This document shows, one piece after another, positions 41,750 through 51,265 of a stretch of DNA of 64,000 nt. Below the pieces are notes generated by a model. It had not been told where the DNA came from. It saw only the letters and a list, made by a program, of their open reading frames with translations, and searched no databases. Each line of letters starts with the position of its first letter. Position 1 is the first letter of the stretch. Source of the stretch: Flavobacterium sp. NRK F7 (GTDB taxonomy: Bacteria; Bacteroidota; Bacteroidia; Flavobacteriales; Flavobacteriaceae); contig NZ_JAMXLB010000001.1 of NCBI RefSeq assembly GCF_024054195.1, forward strand, positions 507,079 to 571,078. Direction: 5' to 3'. The translations under genes and the position numbers were made by a program.

Positions 41750-44560
41750 TTAATTGACGGTTATTTCATCAATAAAAATAAAAGCATCACCATCATAAGG
41801 ATGTCCTTGATGCCATTCGGGTAGTTTTCCAAAGTTTTTAGCAACTACTTTCAAATACTTAGCTTTGGTTTGGACCGAAGCCGTAAATTCTTTCAAAACC
41901 ACTTCATATTCTTTTGGATCTACACTATTTTGTATTGTAGCCATTTTTGTGAAATTTTTACCATCATTTGAAGTGTAAAATTCCACTTCGGTTGGCATCA
42001 AAATCCATGCTCGAGTGTCTTGTAGAAAATGGGCACTTATTTTTTTGATTTTCGTTTGCTTTTGTAAATCAATAACTGCTTCAAAATCCTGAGATTGATA
42101 CCCTTGCCAATCTCCTTTTCTCCAATTTTCGGAACCGAAAATACCATCTAACAACCCTTCTGGTCCACCTGCATGATACTGCGGATTGTATCTTGATTGT
42201 ATATTGATAGTATAATTATTTGGTTTTTTGAAAAATTGAGCTGAAATAGTATCGCTTTCATTTCTTCCTTCTAAATCTTGCTTAGTAAAAGCATAGATTT
42301 TAGTAGAATTTGATATTTCAAAAGGTTTTTTATAAAGAGAAAACTCATTTTGCCCATCTATTTTATAGAAAATCATATACTCTCTATATTTTCCATTATC
42401 CAAATTGTTACTATCCATTGAAATCAATAATTTGTCTTTAAAAGATTTACTTTCTGCTTGAATTACTGGAACTGGTAATAGTATTCTAGAATAATAATAA
42501 TCCGATGTATCAATTGGTCTCTCAATAAAGAATCCTAGTTTTGAATTATCCTTATTTATGATGTCTATTGTTTTATCGTTTTCAAAATGAATTTTAATCT
42601 TATCAAAATTTGGCATTACTGTTTGCCATTTTGGAATTCCTGGAGTAACTGCATAAATACCCATCGAACTCAACACATACCAAGCACTCATTTGACCACA
42701 ATCTTCATTTCCAATTAAACCATCGGGAGCATTTTTGTAAAAATTGTCTAAAATGTATTTTACTTTTTCATTTGTTTTTTCGGATTTTCCAATGTAATTG
42801 TATAAATACGCCATATGATGACTCGGCTCGTTTCCATGCGCATATTGCCCTATTAAACCCGTAACATCCACTTGTTCACGACCCGTGGTTTTGCTTTCGC
42901 TGTTGAACATTTTGTCTAATTTGGCTTCAAATTTTTCAGGTCCGCCATAGGCATGAATCATTCCTTCGATGTCTTGTGGCACAAAAAAAGTATATTGCCA
43001 TGCATTGCCTTCGGTAAAATTATTGTTTACTTCACGCGGATCGAAAGGTTTGTCCCAACCGCCATTTTTCTTCGGTCTAATAAAGCCCGTTTCCCAATCG
43101 AACAAGTTTTTCCAATTTTGTGAGCGTTTCATGAAATACTGATACTCTTCTTTTTTATCTAAAAGCATAGCCATTTGTGCAATACACCAATCGTCATAGG
43201 CATATTCTACGGTTTTAGAAACACTTTCATGATCATCATCTATCGAAATAAATCCATTTTTCTTATAGGCTTCTAAACCTAACACATCACGCATCGCAGA
43301 AGCTTTACTTGCTTCAAAAGCTTTTTGGTAATCAAAACCTTCGATGCCTTTTACCATAGCATCCGCAATCACCGAAACCGAATGATAACCAATCATACAA
43401 TCGGTTTCATTTGACGCCAATTCCCAAACCGGTAATCTACCACCTTGTTCATACTGCTTGATGAACGTATTAATGTAATCCGCAGTACGTTTTTTATCAA
43501 TTAAGGTGTACAATGGATGTGCGCCTCTAAAGGTATCCCAAAGAGAGAAAACCGTGTAATAATCAAATCCTTCCGCTTGATGGATTTGGTTATCACGCCC
43601 GTGATATTTCCCATCCATATCTTGAGCAATATTCGGTTGCATCATGGTGTGGTACAAAGCTGTGTAGAAAATAGCTAGTTTGTCTTTATCGTCAGAAGTG
43701 ACTTCAATTTTAGACAATTCTTTGTTCCAAAGTTGTACAGCGTCTTGATGCACTTTTTCGAAATCCCAATGTTTGATTTCCGTACTGTTTAATTTCGCTC
43801 CATCAAAACTCGTGGTTGAAAGGGCTACTTTTACCAATATTTTTTCTCCTTTCTTTACTGTTTTTGAGAAACTTAACGCGAGTTCGTCACCACTATAAGT
43901 AATATCGTCTACCCCTTTGAATTTAAATTTTTGCAAATTAATTTTCAAAGGTGTATTAAATTCTATACGTGCATATACATATTGATTGGTTGCCCAAGCT
44001 TCACTTCTTCTTAAAACTTCAATGGTTTTGTCATCAATTACTTTAACTATCCCATTAATTAACTTATCCCTATGATTCAAATCCAGAATAATATTGGCTT
44101 GACCGTCTTGATTAAAGGTATATTCATGAAAACCTACGCGTGTTGAAGCGGTTAATCGAACATCAATGTTGTGTTTGTCCAATGTTACGCTGTAAAAACC
44201 TGCGGAAGCTTTTTCATTGGCATGCGAAAAAGTTGAAGAATAAATCTTATTATCAAAAGAAGGTTCGCCCATGGTTGGCATTAGCATGATATCTCCATAA
44301 TCGGAAACACCCGTTCCGTTCAAATGCGTGTGTGAAAATCCGTAAATGATACTATCCGAATAATGATATCCTGAACAACCATCCCAACTACCATCAATTC
44401 GAGTATCTGGAGACAATTGCACCATTCCATAAGGTGTTGTGGCTCCGGGAAAAGTATGTCCGTGACCTCCCGTTCCAATAAATGGATTGACATGTTTGGC
44501 ATAATCTTGTGACCATACAAGATTGACAAAGAAAAACACTGATAAAAGAAAATTCCTCAT
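41750..44560 (-). CDS. GH92 alpha-mannosidase with C-terminal discoidin-like domain
   Basis: A 936-residue secreted enzyme with signal peptide ending 'NLVWSQ'. The GH92 domain is clear: 'VNPFIGTGGHGHTFPGA' near residue 24, 'YGMVQLSPDTR', 'EGNAWQYTFFVPQDIEGM' and 'GNEDCGQMSAWYVLSSMGIY'. GH92 enzymes are calcium-dependent exo-alpha-mannosidases of glycan breakdown. The last 150 residues ('NIQSRYNPQYHAGG', 'FEAVIDLQKQTKIKKISAHF', 'EVEFYTSNDGKNFTKM') form an F5/8 type C-like carbohydrate-binding domain. No SusC/SusD pair or other glycosidase is close, so it is not in an evident polysaccharide utilisation locus. Confidence 0.94.
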   Translation of the reverse strand: MRNFLLSVFFFVNLVWSQDYAKHVNPFIGTGGHGHTFPGATTPYGMVQLSPDTRIDGSWDGCSGYHYSDSIIYGFSHTHLNGTGVSDYGDIMLMPTMGEPSFDNKIYSSTFSHANEKASAGFYSVTLDKHNIDVRLTASTRVGFHEYTFNQDGQANIILDLNHRDKLINGIVKVIDDKTIEVLRRSEAWATNQYVYARIEFNTPLKINLQKFKFKGVDDITYSGDELALSFSKTVKKGEKILVKVALSTTSFDGAKLNSTEIKHWDFEKVHQDAVQLWNKELSKIEVTSDDKDKLAIFYTALYHTMMQPNIAQDMDGKYHGRDNQIHQAEGFDYYTVFSLWDTFRGAHPLYTLIDKKRTADYINTFIKQYEQGGRLPVWELASNETDCMIGYHSVSVIADAMVKGIEGFDYQKAFEASKASAMRDVLGLEAYKKNGFISIDDDHESVSKTVEYAYDDWCIAQMAMLLDKKEEYQYFMKRSQNWKNLFDWETGFIRPKKNGGWDKPFDPREVNNNFTEGNAWQYTFFVPQDIEGMIHAYGGPEKFEAKLDKMFNSESKTTGREQVDVTGLIGQYAHGNEPSHHMAYLYNYIGKSEKTNEKVKYILDNFYKNAPDGLIGNEDCGQMSAWYVLSSMGIYAVTPGIPKWQTVMPNFDKIKIHFENDKTIDIINKDNSKLGFFIERPIDTSDYYYSRILLPVPVIQAESKSFKDKLLISMDSNNLDNGKYREYMIFYKIDGQNEFSLYKKPFEISNSTKIYAFTKQDLEGRNESDTISAQFFKKPNNYTINIQSRYNPQYHAGGPEGLLDGIFGSENWRKGDWQGYQSQDFEAVIDLQKQTKIKKISAHFLQDTRAWILMPTEVEFYTSNDGKNFTKMATIQNSVDPKEYEVVLKEFTASVQTKAKYLKVVAKNFGKLPEWHQGHPYDGDAFIFIDEITVN

Positions 44561-44642
44561 TTTAAAGCTAAAATTAGACTATAAAATTGAGGAATTTTTA
44601 TGAGGATTGCAATACTTTAAAAAGAGTAATTCATTTGTTTTA

Positions 44643-44667
44643 GGTTCTCAACTTCGCTGGAACCGAT
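44643..44667 (+). repeat. Short palindromic repeat, copy A
   Basis: GGTTC-N15-GAACC-type element of the form GGTTCTCAACTTCGCTGGAACC plus GAT. It is one of five related copies in 770 bases; GC content is visibly above the surroundings. Confidence 0.7.
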
Positions 44668-44759
44668 AATCTATTAAGCTATAGAATAGATAATTATATG
44701 TAAATTCTAAATTTATAATTTAGTCTTTTGTAAAAATAACTTCTATTCTATACGTATAA

Positions 44760-45104
44760 TTACTCAACATCTTTGTCAGGTCGAGCGGAGTCGAGACCCT
44801 TATTTCTGAAATGAGTTTCGTTTTTACATGTTGCTAATAAAGGTAATAAATCAAAATTATCATTAATTAAAGCTTCTTTCTTAGCTCTACTCCATTTTTT
44901 GATTTTCTTTTCAAAATATATTGCCTGATTAGGTTCTGAAAATTCTTGATACCAAGTTAATACAACTGGCTTTCTCTTAAATGTATATGAATCTCTATGA
45001 AAGCCTCCATTATGTTCCAAAAGTCTTTTATTCAGATCTGATGTAAAACCTACATAGTAAGAGTCATCTGAACATTTTAGAATATAAACATAATAAAATT
45101 TCAT
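44760..45104 (-). CDS. GIY-YIG nuclease family protein with repeat-encoded C-terminus
   Basis: About 114 residues; the ATG at 45104 (MKFYYVYILKCSD) is standard for this class. The GIY-YIG core includes 'YVYILKCSDDSYYVG', 'NKRLLEHNGG' and the later 'EPNQAIYFEKKIKKWSRAKK' segment with a Glu likely to bind metal. Homologues are small single-domain nucleases of unclear role that are very common in Bacteroidota. The last residues 'GLDSARPD' are encoded by repeat copy B, so the reading frame has run into an inserted repeat. Four further copies surround the gene. Confidence 0.88.
   Translation of the reverse strand: MKFYYVYILKCSDDSYYVGFTSDLNKRLLEHNGGFHRDSYTFKRKPVVLTWYQEFSEPNQAIYFEKKIKKWSRAKKEALINDNFDLLPLLATCKNETHFRNKGLDSARPDKDVE
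44774..44798 (-). repeat. Short palindromic repeat, copy B (inside the GIY-YIG gene end)
   Basis: On the minus strand it reads GGTCTCGACTCCGCTCGACC plus TGACA. It encodes the last part of the GIY-YIG protein and is in the opposite orientation to the other four copies. Confidence 0.75.
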
Positions 45105-45159
45105 GTTTTTAGGCTCTATTTTTAAGGTCAATTATAAATAAACAAATTCCTTTTCATAA

Positions 45160-45185
45160 GGTTCTCGACTCCGCTCGAACTGACA
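45160..45185 (+). repeat. Short palindromic repeat, copy C
   Basis: GGTTCTCGACTCCGCTCGAA followed by CTGACA, with GTTC/GAAC ends that can pair. It lies 55 bases upstream of the GIY-YIG start. Confidence 0.75.
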
Positions 45186-45260
45186 AAGTCGATTAATTTT
45201 GAAATCACCATCTACTTTCTGTTCAAAGCAAAATATAATAAAAAGAGAATATTAAATAAT

Positions 45261-45286
45261 GGTTCTCAACTCCGCTCGAACTGACA
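45261..45286 (+). repeat. Short palindromic repeat, copy D
   Basis: GGTTCTCAACTCCGCTCGAA followed by CTGACA. It differs from copy C at one position. Confidence 0.75.
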
Positions 45287-45388
45287 GTAATCATTTAAAA
45301 GCAACTGGATTCTTTAACCTCAAAATCTTCATCTTTTTGAGAAGTAAGGAAACCTAGTAACAACTTAATACAAATAGCTTTTTTTTAT

Positions 45389-45412
45389 GTTCACGACTTC
45401 GCTGGAACCGAT
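45389..45412 (+). repeat. Short palindromic repeat, copy E
   Basis: GTTCACGACTTCGCTGGAAC followed by CGAT. It is closest to copy A, ends just past the stop of the neighbouring minus-strand gene, and together with A brackets the cluster. The 315-base stretch 45105-45419 holds copies C, D and E and no gene that I can support. Confidence 0.7.
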
Positions 45413-45419
45413 ATAAAAT

Positions 45420-45827
45420 CTAAACACCCATTACACCGCGTTTCCCTATTACTGGTAAATCGGTTTGAGCTCTTTCATTAATACTGTTTACTTTAAACAT
45501 GAATTTTTTATCAAACATTTGGTTGCCAATAAAATACGACAACATGAATTCGTTGTTCAATTGCAACACATTGTTTTCTAAAAATTCGATTTTTACAGCC
45601 GATTTTGGCTCTACTTTAGCAAATGCATGACGCAATTGCATGGTGTTTCTGTTTTCTCCATTAATAAGTCCGTAAGCACGAGAAACAATCATGGCCATTT
45701 CTAGTGTTTCATTAGTAGCATTTAATAAATAGGCATACCAACAATTTTCTTGAAAATCATCGCTCCATTCTTGAATAGCAACAATGTGTACATTTTCTAC
45801 TTTTGGAATTACTATATCTTTTTTCAT
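45420..45827 (-). CDS. Conserved hypothetical protein downstream of pheS
   Basis: The 135-residue soluble protein has no signal peptide. It looks like a beta-sandwich: 'NVHIVAIQEWSDDFQENCWYAYLLNATNETLEMAMIV' runs across about residues 12-48, then 'AVKIEFLENNVLQLNNEFMLSYFI'. I do not recognise a named domain. It follows pheS on the same strand but is separated by 90 bases containing an inverted repeat. Nothing in the sequence indicates a role in translation. Confidence 0.65.
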   Translation of the reverse strand: MKKDIVIPKVENVHIVAIQEWSDDFQENCWYAYLLNATNETLEMAMIVSRAYGLINGENRNTMQLRHAFAKVEPKSAVKIEFLENNVLQLNNEFMLSYFIGNQMFDKKFMFKVNSINERAQTDLPVIGKRGVMGV

Positions 45828-45853
45828 TACTAAGTCTTAAAGTTTGAAAGTCA

Positions 45854-45899
45854 AAAGTCTTAAAGAAAAAGGTTTTAAACCTCTCAACTTTAAGACTTT
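45854..45899. repeat. Nested inverted repeats between pheS and the hypothetical gene
   Basis: Outer arms AAAGTCTTAAAG (45854-45865) and CTTTAAGACTTT (45888-45899) are perfectly complementary. An inner AGGTTTTAAACCT palindrome sits between them, and further near-copies of AAGTCTTAAAGTTTGAAAGTC lie just outside. It could act as a terminator or processing hairpin, or be an intergenic repeat element. Confidence 0.6.
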
Positions 45900-45917
45900 C
45901 CGATTTTTTTATTTATT

Positions 45918-46937
45918 TTAAATTGATGATTTAAATTGCTCTAAGAAACGTACGTCATTTTCATAAAACATACGAATATCGCCAATTTGATACAACAACA
46001 TGGCAATACGTTCGATTCCCATACCGAATGCGAAACCGGTATATTCATCTGGATTGATATTACAGTTTTTCAACACATTTGGGTCTACCATTCCACAACC
46101 CATAATTTCTAACCATCCAGTACCTTTTGTGATGCGGTAGTCAATTTCATTATTCAATCCCCAATAAATATCTACCTCAGCACTTGGCTCGGTAAATGGA
46201 AAATAAGAAGGACGTAAACGAATTTTAGATTTCCCAAACATTTCTTTAGTGAAATACAACAACGTTTGTTTTAAATCGGCAAAAGAAACATCCTTGTCGA
46301 TATATAAACCTTCTACTTGATGGAAAATACAGTGCGAACGAGAAGAAATATCTTCGTTACGGAAAACGCGACCAGGAGAAATCGTTCTGATAGGCGGTTG
46401 ATTGTTTTCCATATAACGTACTTGCACAGAAGACGTGTGTGTACGCAATAAAATATCAGGATTCGTTTGAATGAAAAAGGTATCCTGCATGTCTCTTGCT
46501 GGATGATATTCTGGCAAGTTTAAAGCGGTAAAGTTGTGCCAATCGTCTTCTATTTCTGGACCCTCAGAAACATTAAAACCCACATTAGAAAAGATATCAA
46601 TAATTTGATTTTTTACAATTGAAATGGGATGACGAGAACCAATGTTAATTGCTTCACCAGGACGCGTAACATCTCCATAAATCCCTTTTATCTCTTCTTT
46701 GCTTTCTAAAAGGTCTTGAATACTCGCTACTTTTTCTTCGGCAGTAGTTTTCAACTGATTAATTACCTGTCCAAATTCTTTTTTCATTTCATTCGGAACG
46801 TTCTTAAAATCAGCAAATAAATCTTTTAATATACCTTTATTTCCTAAGTATTTAATACGGAATTCTTCTAATTTCTCTTTGTTGTCAGCATGAAAAGCTT
46901 TTGCTTCTTCAATATGACCTTTAATCTTGTCTATCAT
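45918..46937 (-). CDS. pheS: Phenylalanyl-tRNA synthetase alpha subunit
   Basis: This 339-residue subunit charges tRNA-Phe together with PheT, which is not in the window. It has an N-terminal coiled-coil arm ('[19 protein letters not shown]'). The class II motifs follow: '[12 protein letters not shown]', '[12 protein letters not shown]' and '[22 protein letters not shown]' for motif 2, and '[18 protein letters not shown]' for motif 3. All motifs are intact. Length is standard for bacteria. Confidence 0.97.
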   Translation of the reverse strand: MIDKIKGHIEEAKAFHADNKEKLEEFRIKYLGNKGILKDLFADFKNVPNEMKKEFGQVINQLKTTAEEKVASIQDLLESKEEIKGIYGDVTRPGEAINIGSRHPISIVKNQIIDIFSNVGFNVSEGPEIEDDWHNFTALNLPEYHPARDMQDTFFIQTNPDILLRTHTSSVQVRYMENNQPPIRTISPGRVFRNEDISSRSHCIFHQVEGLYIDKDVSFADLKQTLLYFTKEMFGKSKIRLRPSYFPFTEPSAEVDIYWGLNNEIDYRITKGTGWLEIMGCGMVDPNVLKNCNINPDEYTGFAFGMGIERIAMLLYQIGDIRMFYENDVRFLEQFKSSI

Positions 46938-47028
46938 TGCAAACTTAAAATGGTTCGCAAATTTACAAATTATATTTTTTTGTTCGAGTGTAATTCCAAA
47001 GTTTATCGGTGAAAGGAAAAAATCTCTT

Positions 47029-47994
47029 TTAACGAGACTCTTTTTGGTTACCTAATGTAGAAGCGATAAAGCTAATTATAAAAATTTGCATCGCATGGAA
47101 TACCATGAGTGGTAATAAAATAATACCCGTTGCTACATTAGAAGGAAAAAGAATTTTAGAAAAGACAGTTCCGTGTACCAATGATTTTTTGGTACCACAA
47201 AATTGTGCGGTAATTTGATCTTCTTTGCTAAATTGGAGTTTTTTAGAAACAAAACCTATGCATCCAAAAATAAGAATAAAAAACAACAAGTCTAAAATAA
47301 AGAGGTATAGTAAATCGATTATGCTTACTGTAGTAAAAACTTTTTCTTCAAAAGATTCTGAAAAACTTTTATAAATGATGAGTAAAATAATCGATTTATC
47401 AAACAAGGTCAATTGCTTGTTGTATTGTGCTGCATATTTTCCTAAAAAACGTTGCAATAAGATTCCAAGGAATACAGGTAATAAGATTTCAGTGCCTAAT
47501 TTTATATAAATACTTCCCAAATCGAAAGCAACCTCATTATGTTGTAAAAAAAGACCCATCCAAAGCGGTGTAATCAAAATACCAATTAAACCTGAAATAC
47601 TGGCATTAAAAATGGCTGCTGGAATATTTCCATTAGCAATAGAAACCATTACGACAGAAGAAGAAACAGTTGAAGGTAAGGCCGCTAAAAAAAGAAAAGC
47701 AAGCCATAGTGTTTCTTGTTCTTCAGTAACTAAAAAAGGTTTGACGACCAAGACTATTATTGGGAAAAGTAAAAAAGTGGATAGTTGCACTAAAAGATGC
47801 AATTTCCAATTTTTAAGTCCCCTTTTAATTTTATCGGGATGTAATTTTAATCCGTAAAAAAAGAATATCAAGGCTACTCCAATACTTCCTATTAAAGATA
47901 AAGGAATCGGACTATTTTTGGATCCAAATTGTGGAAAAAAATAAGCCAATAGGACCGTTCCTAAAATAGCCAAAAGAAACTTATCTACTTTCAT
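47029..47994 (-). CDS. Bile acid:sodium symporter-like transporter (SBF-like/YfeH type)
   Basis: This 321-residue inner-membrane protein has about nine to ten hydrophobic helices. It shows '[21 protein letters not shown]' (a discontinuous-helix motif of the BASS fold) near residues 103-123 and '[21 protein letters not shown]' near 263-283. The fold is that of sodium-coupled organic-anion symporters; the YfeH-like branch has no firmly known substrate. It starts 11 bases after the stop of the small conserved gene upstream. Confidence 0.87.
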   Translation of the reverse strand: MKVDKFLLAILGTVLLAYFFPQFGSKNSPIPLSLIGSIGVALIFFFYGLKLHPDKIKRGLKNWKLHLLVQLSTFLLFPIIVLVVKPFLVTEEQETLWLAFLFLAALPSTVSSSVVMVSIANGNIPAAIFNASISGLIGILITPLWMGLFLQHNEVAFDLGSIYIKLGTEILLPVFLGILLQRFLGKYAAQYNKQLTLFDKSIILLIIYKSFSESFEEKVFTTVSIIDLLYLFILDLLFFILIFGCIGFVSKKLQFSKEDQITAQFCGTKKSLVHGTVFSKILFPSNVATGIILLPLMVFHAMQIFIISFIASTLGNQKESR

Positions 47995-48005
47995 AATCTA
48001 ACCGA

Positions 48006-48362
48006 CTAATCGATAAGTTCTTTTTCTAAAAAGTAATTGACAATCGCATCTTTCATTAACACCGTTTGTTCTCCAGCTTTTAAAGAAGGTAACTCTTCTT
48101 TTACTTTGTAATGTGGCCAACCTTCATTATCAAAATATTCAAATTCGTAATATCCATAAGGTTCTAAGAGACGACAAATGGCTATATGCATCAAATTAAC
48201 CTTCTCGTCTTTTTTAAATTCTTGTTTGAATTTTCCTAATTCTTGAATTCCAATTAAATAGATGATAGATTCTAAATCGAGTTCATCTCCATCGGCAAAT
48301 TTATCTGATATTATTTTAACCACGTTTTCCCAACGTGCTTTTAATTGTTCGTCTCTTGACAT
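48006..48362 (-). CDS. Conserved hypothetical cytoplasmic protein
   Basis: The 118-residue acidic protein begins MSRDEQLKARWENVVKIISDKFADG. It is mostly helical with 'LDLESIIYLIGIQELGKF' and a short sheet region 'YYEFEYFDNEGWPHYKV'. I recognise no named domain. It is co-oriented with, and 11 bases before, the transporter gene, and divergent from the CvpA-like gene. It is likely a conserved lineage-specific protein. Confidence 0.65.
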   Translation of the reverse strand: MSRDEQLKARWENVVKIISDKFADGDELDLESIIYLIGIQELGKFKQEFKKDEKVNLMHIAICRLLEPYGYYEFEYFDNEGWPHYKVKEELPSLKAGEQTVLMKDAIVNYFLEKELID

Positions 48363-48484
48363 GATTCCAAGTTATAAATTGTAAGTAATCTGTACTGCTA
48401 ATATAATTTTTTACAAAGATATAGCTGAAATTTGGTTTTAAATAATTTCTAGTATCTTTATTCTTTGAACTATTTTATTCTAAC

Positions 48485-49063
48485 ATGAATTTTATCGATA
48501 TTGTATTTGCTGTTTTGTTGTGTTATGCTTTGTATAAAGGAATTAAGAACGGACTTTTTGTGGAATTGGCCTCCTTGATTGCTTTAGTAGCTGGAATTTT
48601 TATCGCTATCAAATTTTCCTATGTTTTAAAAAACATTTTAGAAACCAAGGTGAGTTGGGAACCCAAATATATCGAAATAACGGCTTTTGCTTTAACTTTT
48701 TTACTTGTTGTGATAGTTATTCATCTTTCCGCTAAATTATTGACTAAAATTGCTGATTTTGCTTATTTAGGCTGGATGAATAAGTTAGCTGGAGCCGTTT
48801 TTAGTACGTTAAAAACCATTTTATTGTTAAGTATTGTGATTTTATTATTTGAAAAAGTAAACAGCAACAATATATTGGTTAAACAAGAAACTTTAGATGA
48901 ATCTATATTTTATTCTCCTACCAAAGAGATTGCTGCTTTTATATATCCTAAAATTGAAGAGTGGTACACTGATTTTAGGGAAAAGGAAAAAGTGAAAAGT
49001 GAAAAGACTGAAAATGAAGAAAAAGAAGCCAATAATCAACCAACTGATACAGTGCAGGAATAA
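48485..49063 (+). CDS. CvpA-family membrane protein
   Basis: The 192-residue inner-membrane protein has about four hydrophobic helices and the CvpA opening 'MNFIDIVFAVLLCYALYKGIKNGLF', followed by 'GWMNKLAGAVFSTLKTILLLSI'. CvpA homologues are linked to colicin V production in E. coli and to envelope stress. The C-terminal 40 residues are highly charged (K/E-rich). It ends 9 bases before the convergent stop of the next gene, with no room for a terminator. Confidence 0.87.
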   Translation: MNFIDIVFAVLLCYALYKGIKNGLFVELASLIALVAGIFIAIKFSYVLKNILETKVSWEPKYIEITAFALTFLLVVIVIHLSAKLLTKIADFAYLGWMNKLAGAVFSTLKTILLLSIVILLFEKVNSNNILVKQETLDESIFYSPTKEIAAFIYPKIEEWYTDFREKEKVKSEKTENEEKEANNQPTDTVQE

Positions 49064-49072
49064 TTATAATTT

Positions 49073-50458
49073 TTAACTTCCACATCCACCACAACCGCCT
49101 CCACAAGAACTTCCACAACTAGAGCCACAAGAACTTCCACAACTTGAACCACAACTTGTACCACATCCTGAAAAATAATTGGAACTCGTATATGTATTTG
49201 CTATTGGAATGAATGCGGCTGAAAGTAAGGCTATTCCATTTAAAAAATAATTCCATTCCCAATCGGAAAATTCAGCCTTTGATTTTGGAATAATTTCATT
49301 TTTAAAATAATCTGGAATTCCTTTGTATATCATTATATTCCATGTTTTTTTTAAGAAAAGAAAGGACAAATATAAAGCCAACACTAATAGGAGCACTAAA
49401 TACATCACGGGTTTATTTCTACCCAATCCAATTATCAATCTTGTCAATCCAATTGCTAGAAACAACACTATAAACATGTAGTTAAAAAGGAATAACTTTA
49501 TATTTTCTTTTGAGAAATTAACAGCTTCTTTAATTGTATTTGCTGCTTTGGGAATTTTTGAAAAAATAGGTTTACTCAATAATACCATCAATAAGTGACT
49601 ATATTTTACACTACTTTTTGAATCAAAAGAATCTAAAATACAGTTTTCTAAAATACCATCTAATTTTTTACCTCTATTTGACTTTATTATTTCTTTAGAA
49701 TCTGTAATTTTTAATTTTTTTTCTACTAAAAGGTAATTCACATAACCGTGAATAACAACTTTCAATTGATTCGTTTTCAAATAAATTAATTCACTTGCCG
49801 TTAGGTTTTTAATAATTTCATTACTTACAATTTGCTTTCGATTTTTTCTAATTGTAATTTCATTATAAATGTTCAAAAAGAGATAAAATATTATTCCTAA
49901 AGAAACATACATTATTAAAAATATGGGATTGTCAATAGTTACAAATACATCGTAAAGAACAACTCGAAACAATACAACTAAAATGAGCAATGTTAGCAAA
50001 CCAATAGCTATAATAGATCTAAAATGTATTTTTGATTTTTCAATTTCTAATGCTGCTGCAAAGGAATTGTATTCCCAAAATAATTTAGGCTGTTTACCAA
50101 AATTACTTTCATAAATCGCAGTCGTGTGTTTTTTTGCGGTTAGAAATTTATCTTGTTCTTCTTTGTTATGTGTGGAAGGAATATGCTGAATTTTCTTTCC
50201 TAAAAGTGCACAAAAATCAGTATACGATTGTGTAAAAATTAAGTGTTGGTGCCAAACTATGTCTACAATTTCAGAAGGGGAAACCATTTGATTAGAAGTT
50301 GCCGCTAAATACATAAACTTCTTGTATTCTTCAATGGCTTTTTTAGTAAAATATTCGGTCCATTCGTTTTCATAAGCCAAACGAGTAGAAAACCCATATT
50401 CGGAAACAGGAAAATCAAAATCAAATTTTTCGATGGTTTCCCAAAGTTCTTTATTCAT
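49073..50458 (-). CDS. Membrane protein with glycine-rich-domain-like N-terminus and Cys/Gly/Ser tail
   Basis: This 461-residue protein begins with a soluble region resembling the glycine-rich domain-containing protein family: 'FPVSEYGFSTRLAYENEW' and 'EIVDIVWHQHLIFTQSYTDF' with paired His. Then come about five to six hydrophobic segments and a TIGR04222-like middle part. It ends with a tail of CGSSC repeats ('SCGSSCGSSCGGGCGGCGS'), about twelve Cys in 35 residues including 'GCGTSCG'. The tail may bind metal or form disulfides, and is repetitive at the DNA level. Such tails are seen on TIGR04222 membrane proteins. No function is known. Confidence 0.7.
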   Translation of the reverse strand: MNKELWETIEKFDFDFPVSEYGFSTRLAYENEWTEYFTKKAIEEYKKFMYLAATSNQMVSPSEIVDIVWHQHLIFTQSYTDFCALLGKKIQHIPSTHNKEEQDKFLTAKKHTTAIYESNFGKQPKLFWEYNSFAAALEIEKSKIHFRSIIAIGLLTLLILVVLFRVVLYDVFVTIDNPIFLIMYVSLGIIFYLFLNIYNEITIRKNRKQIVSNEIIKNLTASELIYLKTNQLKVVIHGYVNYLLVEKKLKITDSKEIIKSNRGKKLDGILENCILDSFDSKSSVKYSHLLMVLLSKPIFSKIPKAANTIKEAVNFSKENIKLFLFNYMFIVLFLAIGLTRLIIGLGRNKPVMYLVLLLVLALYLSFLFLKKTWNIMIYKGIPDYFKNEIIPKSKAEFSDWEWNYFLNGIALLSAAFIPIANTYTSSNYFSGCGTSCGSSCGSSCGSSCGSSCGGGCGGCGS

Positions 50459-50497
50459 GAAAAATAAATTTCTATTTACTCAAAAATAGAAAAAAAA

Positions 50498-51265
50498 CTA
50501 ATCTTTCAATTCTCTAATGGCCTCTTTTTTAATCCAACCTTCCGATTTGTCAGTAAGCTCAATACGTTTCCAGTTTTCTAAAGTTTCTTTAACAAAAACT
50601 TTGGTACCTTCATGCAACATAAAAGCATTTTCCGAACTGGTTTTGGGTTCTGTTTTTACATTAACTAATTCCTCAAAAACAATAGCGGGTCGAATAACTT
50701 TATCTTGCCTTTGCAATACATAGGCAAACAACACACTGCAAAATAGAAATGCTAAAATGAAAAACATACCTACAAAAAATATTCTTTTGCTTAAAGCACT
50801 TGTAGAAAAATAGTAACCAATAAAAAACAATAAAAAAAAGACGGAAAAACCAACCGCTAACCAAGCCCAAACGGTTACATTAAAAACACTTATTGTTTTT
50901 AGGAAAAAGTTAGAAAAACCCACTTTAGGCGATACCTTAATATCATCTATGGCTCTATTTTGTGCAAAGGAAAGATTCGTTTTTATCGCTTCGTCTGAAG
51001 GATTTAAAAGCAATGCTTTTTCAAAATTATAAATCGAAGGGGCTACTTTACCTAGTTTATAATAACAATTCCCTAAATTAAAATACAATTCAGAAGATTC
51101 CAATTGATTTTGATTGAGAATGGTTTCATATTTTTCAATCGCTTCTGTATATTTTTCTTTTCGGTATAAATCATTTGCTGCATCAAAAAGAGCCGTTGCA
51201 TTGTTCTGTCCAAAAAAGAATGGGCTTATAAATAAAAACAAATACACTATTTTCTTCATTTTCAT
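50498..51265 (-). CDS. batE: BatE: TPR/SH3 lipid-envelope protein
   Basis: The 255-residue protein has a signal peptide, two to three TPR units ('ALFDAANDLYRKEKYTEAIEKYE', 'YFNLGNCYYKLGKVAPSIYNFEKAL'), two transmembrane helices near residues 130-190 and a C-terminal SH3-like domain ('HEGTKVFVKETLENWKRIEL'). This is the BatE layout of Bacteroides aerotolerance operons. Its start overlaps the BatD stop by one base. TPR and SH3 parts suggest protein and cell-wall contacts in the periplasm. Confidence 0.88.
   Translation of the reverse strand: MKMKKIVYLFLFISPFFFGQNNATALFDAANDLYRKEKYTEAIEKYETILNQNQLESSELYFNLGNCYYKLGKVAPSIYNFEKALLLNPSDEAIKTNLSFAQNRAIDDIKVSPKVGFSNFFLKTISVFNVTVWAWLAVGFSVFFLLFFIGYYFSTSALSKRIFFVGMFFILAFLFCSVLFAYVLQRQDKVIRPAIVFEELVNVKTEPKTSSENAFMLHEGTKVFVKETLENWKRIELTDKSEGWIKKEAIRELKD

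Noticed and set aside
44643..45412. A CRISPR array in the repeat cluster.
   Set aside because: Spacing is irregular (about 75-360 bases), orientation differs for one copy, copies are imperfect, and no cas genes are present.
49073..49180. The Cys/Gly/Ser tail as a ribosomal peptide natural-product core.
   Set aside because: It is the C-terminus of a large membrane protein and no modification enzymes are nearby.
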